Assembly: GCA_963575745.1 (NCBI GenBank)
Contig: CAUYUJ010009424.1
Location: 156,655-220,654, forward strand
Origin: Prorocentrum cordatum
Taxonomy: Eukaryota > Sar > Dinophyceae > Prorocentrales > Prorocentraceae
DNA length: 64,000 nt
Direction: 5' to 3'
Part shown: one piece after another, positions 11,906 through 20,695 of the stretch
Layout of the letters: every line of letters starts with the position of its first letter
Position numbering within the stretch: the first letter of the stretch is position 1
Position numbers and translations under genes: made by a program
The notes under the pieces: generated by a model
What the model saw: the letters and a program-made list of their open reading frames with translations, nothing else
What the model was told of the DNA's origin: nothing
Databases searched by the model: none

Positions 11906-13424
11906 GACGCGCTCGTACTACTGAGGCTTATTCACACTCCAATTCATTCGCAGTTAGATTCATTACCAGACCGTTACAACTGAAACCCGTTTATATTCGA
12001 AGGTTCTTGCGCCTAGACATTCACGGCGGACAGGCCCATGCGAATATATTACACATATGGGGAGCTCCACGCAGTGACTATTTTTATCTCCCTTACGTTT
12101 CTCGGGACACTCGATTTTGACATCCCTACGAAAACTGAGTTTTTCGATTCTTGATAACAGATCCCAGCATGCGCGCGCGACGGCGCGCGCGTGTGCAATT
12201 CGCCCAGTTGTTTGCAGTGGCTCCCTGACACACATTGATTTGTGATAGAAGAGTGCGCGCGCATGTTTGTTGTTGCTGAGGATGAAGGGGGTGGCGCTTT
12301 TGGCTTGGCTGACGTGGTATGAGTTCACATGTATGTTGGGCGATGGGGCAGAGTCGCATGTAAGATGCAATCGGACAAAGGGAACCGTTAATATCGGGGG
12401 GGTGGAGGGGTATATCCACTTTTTTAAGAAAAAAATTGGGGAACCTATTTGGTGCAATAAATTGCTGTGCGCAGTGAGTTGTCACCTCCTTGCTCGCGCA
12501 ATCATCTTACCCACCCACCGGCCACGTGGTTTGCAAAACCCATGCGGCGGCAATTGCGATAAGTGCTTGGCGTTGGCTGGTGCATCTCTGCCGCCGCGCT
12601 AGCCCGCGCATGCTCGCCGCGAAGCTGGCAGCTAGCTTGGCGCGACCGGTGCGGCCGCGGTGGCGCTGACCGCTTGGCATTTCGCTTCGGGCACTACAGT
12701 GCGAGTCGCAGAGTTGGACGGGCCCGGTATCACAGCAACGTCGACAAAACGTAGGTACGATGATGGTAGTAGTGATGCTGGTGGCGATGCTGACATCGAC
12801 GGCGGCAAGGCCACTGACGGCGCCGATCACGCCGACGACGATGACAGCCGCCTCGCGTCGGTGATGAAGGATTTGGAGGCAGTACGACATGCGCGCGCGG
12901 CCGATGCGCGAGAGTGCCACGCATAGTATTATTTGACACGGACCGTGCCCCCCCTAGCACGCGCGCAAGCGCGTTCGAATGATGTCGACATGCGGCGCGG
13001 CAGACCCGTTTGGCAGAATGTATTGAAAATGTTGAACAACCCATGGACTTCTCGCCGAGCGCAGACTTTTTTCTTGTTGCGAAGCCATGTGTTCCCATAT
13101 GTTTTCGGGACGATCGGTTTTGAAATCCTTACGAAACTTCGGCATGTGCGCGCAACGACGCACAACTGATGTTTTTTTGTATACACGAGTTCGCACGCAG
13201 AGTTTTTTTGCAGAGAACGAAAGGGGACGATACCGGCCTGTTTGGGATTGTCGGAGTTCACATTTCGGATGGGCGACGGGGCCCAAGCATATGTTCATTG
13301 CAATACGCGAGTGGGCGTCGTTGGATGCGGGCGCCGATTTTCATATGTTTCCCTTGTATAAATACATGCACGCGCATGTTTATATTTAGATTTACATGTG
13401 TGAAAAAGATGATAGATTTCGTGG

Positions 13425-13515
13425 TGCAATATACGTGGTGTAAGCTTGGTGGTGCCGTCTACGTGGTGCCGTCTATGTGGTCCAATATGTGTGGTGCAAT
13501 CTATGTGGTGCAATA
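13425..13515 (+). repeat. TATGTGGTGCAA-type tandem repeat
   Basis: Five or six degenerate copies of GTGGTGC(A/C)(A/G)TCTAT mark the right edge of the higher-order array. Confidence 0.75.
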
Positions 13516-13744
13516 GTTGATGTTTCGCGTCCCCCTGCCAACCCTTCCAAATACCGTCGAAGGTTTTCTTGAGGGAGGCCGCTTGGGGGGCTATCTTGAG
13601 CCATGTTCAACTAGAGGCACTCGGAGGTTATCATGAGCAATGCTCAGCTATCTGGACAGTCATATGGCTGTCTTGAGGTATCTTGGAGGTATGTCAGAAG
13701 CTATATGGAGTCATTCTCGACCTCCTGGGATCATCTTGGGGGTA
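13516..13744. other. Intergenic with GGAGGTATCTTG-type short repeats
   Basis: Loose repeats of CTTGAGGTATCTTGGAGG character. No gene is supported. Confidence 0.4.
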
Positions 13745-13960
13745 GGAGGAGGATCAAAGGAGGAGGAGGAGCAAAACTATTGAAGGGGGAAGAGGAGGAG
13801 GCGGAGAAGGAGGAGGAGAAGGAGGAGGAGGAGGAGGCATAGGGCACGAGGAACAGGTGGAGGCAGAGGAGGAGGAGGAGGAGGAGGAGGAGGAGGAGGA
13901 GGAGGAGCAGGAGGAGGAGGGGGAAGGGAGGCGGCAGTAAAGGAGGAGGGAAGGAACGGA
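13745..13960 (+). repeat. (GGA)n/(GAG)n microsatellite
   Basis: A nearly pure purine trinucleotide tract, giving poly-Glu or poly-Gly in one sense and poly-Ser in the other. Confidence 0.95.
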
Positions 13961-13974
13961 CGATGACAACGAGG

Positions 13975-14310
13975 ATGAGAAGTCGGGCTTTGGAGGCATG
14001 TTGTTGTGGGAGGAGAGGGGCTCTCTGAGGGCCCCTTGTCGGGCCTCTTGGGGCACTCTTGGGGCCCTCTTGGAGCTCATTTTGGGGCCCCTTGGGGCCC
14101 CCTTGGGGCTCCTTGGAGGGGTCTGGGAGGTCTCTTGGGCCACATGGTTCAAAAAAGGGGGGGGAACAAATTCAGGTCCCCCCTTCGGATTCTCAGAAAG
14201 TTCACCTCGGGGCGCTCTTGGAGCGCTATTGGGCGCACTCGGAGCCCTCTTGGGGCTCTCTTTGGCGCCTCTTGGGACTCTATTGGGCCATCTTCGGGCC
14301 ATCTTGAGGC
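13975..14310 (+). repeat. Dispersed GGGGCCCTCTTGG repeat, plus copy
   Basis: Short imperfect repeats around GGGGCCCCTTGGGGC. A diagnostic block (GTCTGGGAGGTCTCTTGGG, then a CA(T/C)GGTTCAA block, then a G-run) also appears reverse-complemented at 38930-39050. Together with the upstream microsatellite and a GGCATGTTG block the order is shared, so the two copies form an inverted dispersed pair. Confidence 0.7.
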
Positions 14311-14639
14311 CTCGAGAGCCTATCGGAAGCGAAAATGTGATAAGGCAATTAACATTGATTTTCGTTTGGTATTTGAGGGAGGTGTGCCTCTTTATGTGGG
14401 GCTCTCGGAGGGCTCGGAGGGTACTTGCAACCGTCTGGGGCCCGTCTTGAGGCCTCTTGGATGTGTGTGTGTGTGTGTGTCGGAGGCTTTACCATCTTCA
14501 GGTATCTCGGAGGCCATCTTGGGCACTCCGAGGCCCTCTTGGAGCCGTCTCGGGACAGATTAGGCTCTCTAACTACCCGCGGCCCCACCCCCTCGGAGGG
14601 GTTTTGGCAGATAGAGAACACGAAATGCGTTAAACCACC

Positions 14640-14760
14640 TACGCCCACAGGGCTGGTGGGATTCCGGTATCGCTTGGGTCGCGACCGATTTGGAGTCGGT
14701 TGCTACTGATCGCGACCGAAAAAATCAGATATCCGATGATCTGGATTTGGCGGGGGCCCC
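14640..14760. mobile_element. Foldback element FB10, copy 1 (degraded)
   Basis: It contains two GGTCGCGACCGAT/GATCGCGACCGA palindromic blocks and ends in GATGATCTGG. It is similar to 21018-21180 and 44885-45088. The left arm is eroded. Confidence 0.5.
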
Positions 14761-14804
14761 CAAACGCGTCGTGACAAACCTCTCGACGGACGGTTTTGTT
14801 ACCA

Positions 14805-15234
14805 TTTCCGGCCCCTGGGCCCCGGCACCGTCAAGCACACCTCAGGGCGAAGAGCGAGCCCCGTGGAGGTGGTCGCGACCTCCGGGTGTCCACTTTTTCG
14901 AAACGATCACGACGCTGGGGGTCTGGGAACGGTGCGGTGACCATGCCGTATGGTGCGGCAGTGGGGATCCGGGGTGGCCGCGCAGTCCTGGGGCACCGGG
15001 CCGCTCTCCGGGGACGTCTTGGGCAGCAGGGGCCTCCAGGATGACAAGCCGCGCGGTGGGGTCTTTGGGGACTTCCAGGTCACTGCGCGCTCCTTTGCCG
15101 CACCGTGTCGGGGAAGCCCCAACGGCCTGCCAGCTCGCCGTGGAGCGAATGGCCCTCGGCGGAAACGGGTCTCACGTTTTGCGCATTTTTGTGCCCCGCT
15201 CCACGGGCTCCGGGATTGTATGCAAACGACTCAT
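14805..15234 (+). other. SINE-like repeat (minus) then GC-rich exon-like segment
   Basis: 14805-14850 is a minus copy of the dispersed SINE-like repeat. From about 14940 to 15230 the sequence is GC-rich and open in two frames (one with ACQLAVERMALGGNGSHVL), with a composition unlike the repeats. It could be an exon of an unknown gene, but no domain or unambiguous splice site can be named. Confidence 0.25.
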
Positions 15235-15389
15235 TGATGGGCCTGTCTTCCACCACCGCCACCATAGGTTGGAGGGGGAGGGAGTTCCTCCTCCTCCTCC
15301 TCCACCTCCTCCACCTCCTCCTCCTTCTCCTCGTCCTCCTCCTCCTCGTCCTCCTCCTCCTCCTCGTCCTCCTCCTCCTTCCCCCCTCC
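15235..15389. mobile_element. Foldback element FB1, left half, split by the LINE
   Basis: It starts TGATGGGCCTGTCTTCC, continues through a CCACCACC block and GTTGGAGGGGGAGGG, then a CCT-rich core ending in CTTCCCCCCTCC. The missing right arm lies 5.1 kb away at 20529-20582, on the far side of the LINE. The direct repeat ACGACTCAT flanks the reconstructed element at 15226-15234 and 20586-20594 (the latter offset by 3 bp). Confidence 0.8.
15372..15389 (+). repeat. LINE target-site duplication, left copy
   Basis: The 18-mer CTCCTCCTTCCCCCCTCC here is identical to 20529-20546. The same string is the normal right-arm sequence of the intact FB1 copy at 58063-58252, so a duplicated insertion target is the simplest reading. 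Low complexity is a caution. Confidence 0.7.
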
Positions 15390-15390
15390 C

Positions 15391-15412
15391 TCCGTAGCCA
15401 TTTTGGCTCAAG
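15391..15412 (+). other. Dinoflagellate spliced-leader sequence (DinoSL relict)
   Basis: These 22 nt match the known DinoSL consensus at every position: a variable first base, then CCGTAGCCATTTTGGC and the terminal CTCAAG. DinoSL is added by trans-splicing to nuclear mRNAs in dinoflagellates. Here it is genomic and lies exactly at the LINE 5' boundary, directly after the target duplication. That is the expected trace of reverse transcription of a mature, trans-spliced mRNA. No GT donor or SL-RNA gene context follows, so this is not an SL RNA gene. Confidence 0.95.
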
Positions 15413-15542
15413 GTTTTGGTTTCCCTGCGGAAACAAGTGGATACCGCTAGTCCGCGGCTAGACCCCAGTTTCTTTCATCGCACCGCTGCGCGAGCCGCAC
15501 TCTCTGTACTCTTTTCTGTTTGTTTCTCCACTCCTCGTCATC

Positions 15543-16646
15543 ATGGCGCTCGATGCCGCGACGATGCGTCTCATCCTCGGTGAGAAGCTCGACCCAATGA
15601 ACAAACGTATGGATGAGCTGTCCAACAAGTTGAACACCAACATCGCGAGCATCAAGAACATGGACGAGCGGCTGACGGCGAAGTTGAAGGAGCACACCGA
15701 CTCCTTAGACGCATGCCGCACCGACATCACCACCCACTCGGATCGGATGGACGAGTTCGAGCTCCGCCTTTCCGCTCTCAGCCAGGGCGCGCAGGACGGC
15801 ATGGAGGACGCAGCTGGCATCGCGGGGACCTACACTGCCGCCAGCCGCATCAACTCGCTTGAGGCCTCGTTCGCGGCGCTCGAGAAGTCGGTGAAGGACC
15901 AGGTGACGACTCTACAGTCCAGTACGGTCGGAACCTCGCGCGCGAGCTCCAGTGCCGGCGGCTCGCACGGCGCCTCAGGCGATGACCCGTGGCAGCGTTA
16001 CATCCGCCAGCGCACTGGGCAAGCGCCGCCGCCTGGCAGCACGACGAACGAGGTGAACAAGTGCAAGGTCTGGATCCGCGGTTTCCCCAGGAAGCTGATG
16101 GCATCCGCCTTCTCCAACCATTTTAGCGTGGTGAAGACGTTGATGGACCAGGAGGCCCGCGACCACTGCCGCGCGCAGACCCAGAACTACAAGATGAGCT
16201 ACAACATCACATTTGACACCGAGGAGTTGGCACGCAACTTTCACATGAAATGCAGGGCTGAGCGCATCCTGAAGTGGACGGATCCGCGCGACGCACAAGT
16301 ACACGAACTGCGAGCAGGACTGGACCAGCCCCTTGATATCCGCCACAAGAGCTATGTCTTAGGACAGTGCTGGACGCTGGTGAACGAGGAGCTGCGCAAG
16401 TCTGCGTCCTTCAAGCCCTCGCTGAAGTTGGGCAGCAACCCACACACGGGCTACCTCCACATGCACGACACGGAGACCGAGGAGATCTACGACCTCGTTC
16501 GCTTGGTCTCCAATGCCGAGGCTGGCGGTACCACGAACACGTTCACTGTTTCGCCGCTCGCGGACATGGAGAAGTGGGGCATCCCGAAACAGTTCTGCGA
16601 TGCTCTCCCCGAGCGTGTGGATGCGCTGGTGCGCCGCTCTGCCTGA
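15543..16646 (+). CDS. LINE ORF1 protein: coiled coil plus RRM-like RNA-binding domain
   Basis: 367 residues. Residues about 15-125 have heptad-like, charged and Leu/Met-rich sequence typical of a coiled coil, the trimerising part of L1-type ORF1p. A Ser/Gly-rich linker (127-147) follows. Then comes a probable RRM: beta-1 VWIRGFP (176-182) and an RNP1-like strand MSYNITF (218-224). The C-terminal region continues to residue 367. ORF1p-type proteins coat the element RNA and act as nucleic-acid chaperones. The ATG lies in a favourable context (ATCATGG), about 130 nt after the spliced leader, and is the first ATG of the frame. ORF1 ends in TGA followed by CGG and the next frame stays open, so ORF1 may be extended by readthrough into ORF2. 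Family assignment rests on architecture and on position before an EN-RT frame. Confidence 0.82.
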   Translation: MALDAATMRLILGEKLDPMNKRMDELSNKLNTNIASIKNMDERLTAKLKEHTDSLDACRTDITTHSDRMDEFELRLSALSQGAQDGMEDAAGIAGTYTAASRINSLEASFAALEKSVKDQVTTLQSSTVGTSRASSSAGGSHGASGDDPWQRYIRQRTGQAPPPGSTTNEVNKCKVWIRGFPRKLMASAFSNHFSVVKTLMDQEARDHCRAQTQNYKMSYNITFDTEELARNFHMKCRAERILKWTDPRDAQVHELRAGLDQPLDIRHKSYVLGQCWTLVNEELRKSASFKPSLKLGSNPHTGYLHMHDTETEEIYDLVRLVSNAEAGGTTNTFTVSPLADMEKWGIPKQFCDALPERVDALVRRSA

Positions 16647-16649
16647 CGG
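16644..16649 (+). promoter_or_regulatory. Candidate stop-codon readthrough site (TGA CGG)
   Basis: The ORF1 stop TGA (16644-16646) is followed by CGG. ORF2 continues in the same frame with no other stop for 3.78 kb. No ATG occurs in that frame until 17409, inside the endonuclease domain. An out-of-frame ATG at 16675 opens only a 23-codon frame. UGA followed by CGG or CUA is the type II leaky-stop context known from plant RNA viruses and alphaviruses. The mechanism here is inferred. Confidence 0.6.
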
Positions 16650-19600
16650 TCTCCCCAGCAGGATTCGGACGTGCATGCAGTACGTCATGGCCTCGGCGGG
16701 CAGGGAAAGCGCCGCCGTCTCCTACATTTTCCAACGGCTCAGCTAGAGCACGTGGGCGCTGCTGAGATCGAGGTCTCGCCTTGCAGCTTTGTGTTCTCTG
16801 CTGTCTCTTCTCCCTCCGCCGCCCCTTTGCTGCATTTGCTTTCCTGTCCTCTCCATCCGCGGTGGTCTCACCCATTTTTGCTTTCCTCCGAATTCAGCCT
16901 CGCCACTTGGAACAGCGCAGCGCTGTTCGGCAGTATTCACGGTGATCATTCTCGCCAGTGCCGTAAATATGCTTTGTTCCGACGCCTTGTTGAGCAGTAT
17001 ACCGTAGTTCTCACGCAGGAGACGCATGGCACGACAGCCGACCTCGCTTCTCTCGATCGCGAATTCCCGTCTTTTTTCCATTGTGGCTCGTTTTGCTATG
17101 ATCCTAATTCGGGGGGTGTAACTATATCTATTGCCAGGGAGTTTTTAACTAGGTTCCAGGCTGCCCGAATCCATGAAATTGCTCCGGGACGCGGTGTCGT
17201 TCTCCATCTTGCGGGCAATGCGGGGTGCCTCACCATATCGAGTGTGCATGTGGATCCGAAGCTGTCCACGACGCCAGCGCGAGAATTTCTGGGTCGAGTG
17301 CGCCGTGCTTTACCTCCTGTCGCTGCTTCTCTCTGCGTTGTCGGAGGGGATTGGAACTTCCGGGAGGTCGACGAGGTACGGCAGCCCTTGGACGGCAGCG
17401 CCCCGGCGATGCTTGACGATTCTCCTCTCCTGGTTCATTTCTCACATTTGGTTGGCGAGTATGTTGAAATTCCTCAGCCTGATTTTACTCACCGAACGCG
17501 TATCGGAGACGTTGTGCACAGCGTTGCTCGCCTGGATCGTGTGTATTGGAACGTGCCGACAGGCGAAGCTCTCGATTGGCATGCGCGTTCTGGCACCATT
17601 GGGGTTGCTCATGATCTTTCGACTCCCTCCGACCACGTGCCAGTATACGTGCAGCTCTCGTCAGGTGGTGTGCGAGCTCCGTCTTTACCGCGATGGGTCA
17701 CGGAGCATCCCGAGTTCGGGACTATCACGGATGCTATTTTGATGGAGGTTGGCCTCCCCGCTGACCCCCTCGAAGCCCTCCGCGATGTCAAGGGTGCGAT
17801 GTACGCTGCGAAGGACGCCCTCACTCGTCGCATGTTCTTGTGCGGTGCTCGCACGAGCAAGGAAGTCATCGCAGTTTGTCTTCGTCTCATGCGTATGCAC
17901 AGGTGTGGGAAGCATAGTTTTACGCGTGCATGTTGCGATGCTGTCCCAGACCTCCGCCGGTTTTACGACGATGCACGGCATATTTTCGTTGATTATGTTG
18001 GATTTCACAATTTCTTAGCTGAGAAGAACTCCGATATGCTTATGGATGCGCTCTTGGAGATTAGCCCGCAGTCCGCATTGCCGAAGAAGTGCGCCTCTTT
18101 GCGTCGGCACGACGACCCAGCGTGCTCTCGACTGCATGCGTTGTTGAAGTCCTGGTCACCTAAGCGTCGCAAGCTTGCCACTTATAGCGTTGGGGACCCC
18201 ACCACCAAACAGCCCATCAGCATCGAAGAGAGCGCTCGCAATCTGGCTGCATTCTGGGGGCCTGTCCACTCAGCCGATGATGCGTCCCAGGACCCTCTCT
18301 ACGGCAGTGTCTGGCACGAACTCATGGCAGAGGTGCAGTCCGTGGCACCCGGTATTCTCTGGACGCTCTCGGAGGATGAGTTCTACGGCGTCCTAGGGAG
18401 TAAGTCGAAGGACACTGCTGCTGGACCCGACGGAGTCCCGCACAGTGGATGGCGCCTAGGAGGAGAGATTGCACGCAGGGCCCTCTACGGCGCTTACTGC
18501 GCTATGCTGGCTGGCTCCTCGTTGCCACGTGGATTCAACAATGGAATTGTTGTTTCCCCTCCTAAAATTGATGTGGATAGCGTTGGCCCTGAGTGCGTGC
18601 TTTCCCCCTCCCAGGCCTGGACCCTCACGTTGTCCAACACTGATAACAAGGTGCTGTCCGCGTGCTTAGCCGTACCTTTCATGAAGCAGGCGCAGTATTC
18701 TATTGTGTACACGCAGCGCGGATTCATCAAGGGGCGCAACATGCTGGACAACATCGTACAGCTTGAATCTTGGTTGTTGGAGTGGGCCTGCCACCGAGAT
18801 ATGAAGGATTCTGGGGTTATTCTTCTGGACCTGAAGGCTGCTTTCCCATCGATCTCACACCGTTGGATGATCGACTCGCTGAGGGGGATGGGCGTTCCGG
18901 CGTACATCGTTCGCGCCGTGCAGAATCTTTACTTGGACATTTACGTAGAGGTGCAGTTCGGTGGAGGACGGCACCCTGGTTACTGGATCACCCGCGGAGT
19001 CAAGCAAGGTTGTCCATTATCTGGATTGTTATTTTTGTTTTGCTTCGACCCCATCCTTCGAGGACTCCAGCGTCGCATCGATGTTCATCCGGGTCGCTCT
19101 CTTGCATTTGCTGACGACGTTGGCGTATGTTCAGGGAATTTGTTCGTCTCGGTGCCAGTCGTATTGTTATGGTTTTGTCAGACTGCAATCGTATCTGGCC
19201 TTGTCTTGAACCTTCAGAAGTGTTGCATTGTATTTGTGAGAGACATTGACACCCAGGACATCGTAAAAGCTTTCCGGAAACTGCACCTACGAGTTCGGAG
19301 CATGACAGTTTCACGTTGCGGTAAGTATTTGGGCGTGTATGTTGGGCCTGGAGGATTGGAGAAATCTTGGTCGGGCCCTCGTCGAAAGTTTCTCCAGAGG
19401 ACCTCGCATGTAAGGAGCCTCCGGCTGAGCATGGCGCAGAATATACAGGCATATAATGTGTTTGCTTTCCCTGTGCTCTCTCATGTCAGCCAACTGTACC
19501 CCGTCCCCAAGAGTATCCACGACGCCGAGCACATCTGTTTGCAACGACTCACAGCGGGCCCTTATCATGCTGTACCTTCTAACCTTCTGCGGCAGATTGA

Positions 19601-20432
19601 CTCTTTGGGTATTCGGGTGGCTCCCCGAGCCCTGTCTCCGAGCTGTCGTGCTGCCATGTTCCGCGCTGCGGCCAACAGTCGTGAGTTTGGTGACGCCCAG
19701 GCCCGTTTTCATCGCATACGGCATTATGATGTTGATGTTCTGGCAATCCCTCGTCATCGAGACTGGCTTGAATCGAGTATCACATGCAACATGATCCAAA
19801 ATTACAACAGCATCGTCAGCATGAGCCCAGAGCTAGGCCAAGAGGAGATCCCCGACGTCCAGGCGAAGGTTACGACATGTCTTGCTCGACTTCTGAACCT
19901 CCCCAGCGCTGCCAGTCTCCTGCTTCCTAGGATTCGTTATTTTCTCCCTGGGGCCCCCATGCCTGTTGCCGAACGTATAATTTTAAATATGAAACTCGCC
20001 TCCCAGAAGTTCGGGCCATTCGTTTGCACTGCCATCCTTAAGTCTGTGTGCAATGGATGGCCGACCACACGCAGGTACAGGATGTGCACACGACCGTGCA
20101 GGTTTGGCTGCGGCGTGGAGGCGGGAGACAGGATCGATCATTATTTTAGTTGCCCCCTCGTTGTCTCCCTCTTGTGTCGTCTGTTCCGTCCCCTTCCCCG
20201 TTGCTATCCTCAATGGGATTTCTCGCGACGCATTTTTGTACATGATCTTAGCTCTCTAACGATGGAGGGGCTGCACGCTTGTCTCCTGATGCATGATATC
20301 CTTCTCTCTGTTTACAACACACTCCGGATACAGGATCGCCAAGGCCCCGACGGAGTCGAGAGCATGATCCGAGCTCGCGCCAGAGCGATCGCAAGACGGT
20401 CGGCTCGTGCTCGTGCGACGCTCTCCGGCTAG
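16647..20432 (+). CDS. LINE ORF2 polyprotein: APE endonuclease, reverse transcriptase, Cys/His knuckle
   Basis: About 1261 codons if read from just after the ORF1 stop; residue numbers below count from the GTG at 16671. APE/EEP endonuclease at about 76-325: ATWNS with the catalytic-type Asn at 81, QETH with Glu 117, GGDWNF, and SDHVPV with Asp 321/His 322. Reverse transcriptase: LLDLKAAFPSISH (motif A, Asp 720), GVKQGCPLSG (motif B), and FADDVGV (motif C, Asp 815/816). Near the C terminus is C-x3-C-x3-C...DHYFSC from residue 1139, like the terminal Cys/His motif of L1-type LINEs. ORF2 nicks target DNA and copies the RNA by target-primed reverse transcription. The start is undetermined because there is no ATG before the endonuclease; readthrough from ORF1 is favoured. 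All catalytic motifs look intact. Confidence 0.9.
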   Translation, partial: RSPQQDSDVHAVRHGLGGQGKRRRLLHFPTAQLEHVGAAEIEVSPCSFVFSAVSSPSAAPLLHLLSCPLHPRWSHPFLLSSEFSLATWNSAALFGSIHGDHSRQCRKYALFRRLVEQYTVVLTQETHGTTADLASLDREFPSFFHCGSFCYDPNSGGVTISIAREFLTRFQAARIHEIAPGRGVVLHLAGNAGCLTISSVHVDPKLSTTPAREFLGRVRRALPPVAASLCVVGGDWNFREVDEVRQPLDGSAPAMLDDSPLLVHFSHLVGEYVEIPQPDFTHRTRIGDVVHSVARLDRVYWNVPTGEALDWHARSGTIGVAHDLSTPSDHVPVYVQLSSGGVRAPSLPRWVTEHPEFGTITDAILMEVGLPADPLEALRDVKGAMYAAKDALTRRMFLCGARTSKEVIAVCLRLMRMHRCGKHSFTRACCDAVPDLRRFYDDARHIFVDYVGFHNFLAEKNSDMLMDALLEISPQSALPKKCASLRRHDDPACSRLHALLKSWSPKRRKLATYSVGDPTTKQPISIEESARNLAAFWGPVHSADDASQDPLYGSVWHELMAEVQSVAPGILWTLSEDEFYGVLGSKSKDTAAGPDGVPHSGWRLGGEIARRALYGAYCAMLAGSSLPRGFNNGIVVSPPKIDVDSVGPECVLSPSQAWTLTLSNTDNKVLSACLAVPFMKQAQYSIVYTQRGFIKGRNMLDNIVQLESWLLEWACHRDMKDSGVILLDLKAAFPSISHRWMIDSLRGMGVPAYIVRAVQNLYLDIYVEVQFGGGRHPGYWITRGVKQGCPLSGLLFLFCFDPILRGLQRRIDVHPGRSLAFADDVGVCSGNLFVSVPVVLLWFCQTAIVSGLVLNLQKCCIVFVRDIDTQDIVKAFRKLHLRVRSMTVSRCGKYLGVYVGPGGLEKSWSGPRRKFLQRTSHVRSLRLSMAQNIQAYNVFAFPVLSHVSQLYPVPKSIHDAEHICLQRLTAGPYHAVPSNLLRQIDSLGIRVAPRALSPSCRAAMFRAAANSREFGDAQARFHRIRHYDVDVLAIPRHRDWLESSITCNMIQNYNSIVSMSPELGQEEIPDVQAKVTTCLARLLNLPSAASLLLPRIRYFLPGAPMPVAERIILNMKLASQKFGPFVCTAILKSVCNGWPTTRRYRMCTRPCRFGCGVEAGDRIDHYFSCPLVVSLLCRLFRPLPRCYPQWDFSRRIFVHDLSSLTMEGLHACLLMHDILLSVYNTLRIQDRQGPDGVESMIRARARAIARRSARARATLSG

Positions 20433-20528
20433 CTTGTGGGCGATGTGTGATTCCTTGAGTGCTTGGTTATAGCCCCCTTGAGGGGAAGCGGACATTGGCC
20501 CCCGGACGGGCTCCCTTGAGGCGGTGCG
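20433..20528 (+). other. LINE 3' UTR
   Basis: A short tail after the TAG stop. It contains two CCCTTGAGG blocks and no poly(A) or microsatellite tail. It ends where the 18-bp target duplication begins at 20529. Confidence 0.6.
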
Positions 20529-20582
20529 CTCCTCCTTCCCCCCTCCAACTTGTGGTGGTGGTGGTGGAAAACAGGCCCATCA
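20529..20582. mobile_element. Foldback element FB1, right half, split by the LINE
   Basis: It runs CTCCTCCTTCCCCCCTCC, then AACTTGTGGTGGTGG, and ends CAGGCCCATCA, the reverse complement of the left arm at 15235. The first 18 bp are the second copy of the LINE target duplication. Confidence 0.8.
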
Positions 20583-20695
20583 CAGACGACTCATGGCGAA
20601 GAGCTGGTCTCGGGGGAAGGCCCCGCGGTCCAGGTCCCGTTTCTCCCTCGGGACCCGCCTGCTTCCCGCCACAAGGGGGGGCGCGAGGCTGGGCC
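20583..20695 (-). repeat. SINE-like dispersed repeat, minus copy
   Basis: GACTCATGGCGAAGAGCTGG then CCCTCGGGACC resembles the reverse of the block at 23380-23450 and of the consensus at 39830-39995. FB1 seems to have inserted into this repeat, because part of the same sequence (ACGACTCAT) also precedes the left FB1 half. Confidence 0.5.

Larger units (their letters stand above)
6280..13515 (+). repeat. Higher-order tandem array, about five diverged units of 1.3-1.8 kb
   Basis: Four landmarks recur in the same order. (a) CCCACCC...GCAACTTGG at about 6383, 8156, 9592, 11209 and, diverged, 12521. (b) GTGTTGCGAAACC-type blocks near 7446/7738, 8898/9190, 10264/10642 and 13076. (c) GGCATGCGCGCGCGACG-type palindromes near 7822, 9273, 10721, 12160 and 13136. 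(d) A block like GAGTTCATATTTAGGATGGA near 7975, 9410, 10875, 12318 and 13250. Units 1-3 carry (GAC)n tracts; units 4-5 carry a different, GATG-rich filler. No coding function is supported. Confidence 0.85.
15390..20528 (+). mobile_element. Non-LTR (LINE) retrotransposon, about 5.1 kb, inserted in FB1
   Basis: Order: dinoflagellate spliced leader at the very 5' end, a 130-nt leader, ORF1 (15543-16646), ORF2 (16647-20432), and a short 3' UTR of about 96 nt with no poly(A). Both reading frames lack internal stops or frameshifts, so the copy looks young. ORF2 has an APE-type endonuclease, reverse transcriptase and C-terminal Cys/His motif, as in L1-like LINEs; no RNase H domain was recognised. 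It is flanked by an 18-bp direct repeat and interrupts foldback element FB1. The homologous but decayed element at 57150-61309 shows that the family has several ages in this genome. The spliced leader implies that the copied RNA had been trans-spliced. Confidence 0.9.

Noticed and set aside
15391-15412. SL RNA gene
   Set aside because: The leader is not followed by a GT donor and the rest of an SL RNA; it is continuous with the LINE 5' UTR.
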